A stretch of DNA of 64,000 bases from JAWLCA01 sp050485905. Its GTDB lineage: Bacteria > Pseudomonadota > Alphaproteobacteria > Rhodobacterales > Rhodobacteraceae. Position 1 is the stretch's first letter; each line of letters opens with the position of its first letter. Position numbers and translations under genes: made by a program. This document shows, piece by piece, positions 63,933-64,000 of this stretch. The notes beneath the pieces are model-generated. The model saw only the letters and a list, made by a program, of their open reading frames with translations. It made no database searches and was not told the origin of the DNA. The DNA lies in assembly GCA_050485905.1 (NCBI GenBank), contig JBJHCH010000003.1, positions 1 to 64,000 on the forward strand, given 5' to 3'.

Positions 63933-64000
63933 ATGACCTTGCGTAACACGTTAGCCGCTCTGGCGACGGTTGCTGTCTTTGCAGCCGGCGCAGCTTCCGC
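63933..64000 (+). CDS. 5' end of an exported protein, truncated by the window edge
   Basis: Only the first 22 codons are visible. MTLRNTLAALATVAVFAAGA is a classical signal peptide with a possible Ala-x-Ala cleavage site at the edge. The start is preceded by GTGGAGAAA. The function cannot be read; the inverted repeat and AT-rich spacer upstream suggest a regulated promoter. Confidence 0.6.
   Translation, partial: MTLRNTLAALATVAVFAAGAAS

Overview
The window is a GC-rich (roughly two-thirds G+C), densely packed chromosomal segment of an alphaproteobacterium, almost certainly a member of the Rhodobacteraceae. The evidence is the ccaF1/CcsR small-RNA locus, an L-malyl-CoA lyase next to accA, an ethylmalonyl-CoA/PHB-type carbon metabolism (phaA-phaB), class II EPSP synthase, short GluRS, and the conserved order aroA-cmk-rpsA-ihfB-lapA-trpF. 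I see about 65 protein genes and no rRNA, tRNA, CRISPR array, prophage or insertion sequence. Most of it is core housekeeping sequence with small accessory pieces inserted.

Layout. 1-2.2 kb: mrp (Fe-S carrier), then a DUF1127 gene followed by an array of eight C-rich-loop hairpins arranged as four tandem small RNAs (ccaF1-ccsR1-4 type). 2.2-9.6 kb: pcrA/uvrD helicase with an unusual low-GC internal insertion, an FMN-dependent alpha-hydroxy-acid dehydrogenase and pyruvate carboxylase. 9.6-15 kb: palindrome-rich spacer, FAD amine/amino acid oxidase, wrbA, a Tat-exported metallo-hydrolase, a zincin and glutamyl-tRNA synthetase. 15-22.7 kb: pheT, a dgcN-dgcA-dat operon for D-amino acid/D-glutamate metabolism, mcl1 and accA. 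22.7-32.2 kb: plsC-GNAT pair, zinc-ribbon membrane protein, SDR-type reductase, and the argH-lptM-DUF2834-lysA-TIGR02302 operon with overlapping stop/start codons, plus a TlpA-like thioredoxin.

32.3-41.9 kb: phaA-phaB (PHB precursor synthesis), a DMT transporter, DUF465, trmN6-like methyltransferase, DUF2007, polyprenyl diphosphate synthase facing ispE and a TPR protein, and ETF-ubiquinone oxidoreductase. 42.1-50.4 kb: greA with a terminator in its own leader, rpmI-rplT, pheS with a translationally coupled low-GC orphan gene, pyk, DUF1244, rplY, an IsdG-like monooxygenase, pth and DUF2237. 50.4-60 kb: a ClpP-fold exported protein, trpB separated from trpF by an oppositely oriented DUF4394 gene, lapA, ihfB, rpsA, cmk, aroA and a 2-hydroxyacid dehydrogenase. 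60-64 kb: SH3 protein, CDF metal exporter followed by a RIME-like palindromic repeat, VOC protein, ilvE and the signal peptide of a truncated last gene.

The most striking structure is the CcsR array: each sRNA unit has two hairpins whose loops carry CUCCUCC, the anti-Shine-Dalgarno-like motif, and the stems covary. Other signals worth checking are the mosaic pcrA, a block of ATGCACGT/CATACGT half-sites shared by two convergent intergenic regions 39 kb apart, a self-complementary GGTATATACC array after pyc, a GraL-like terminator in the greA leader, and the 27-kb separation of pheS and pheT.
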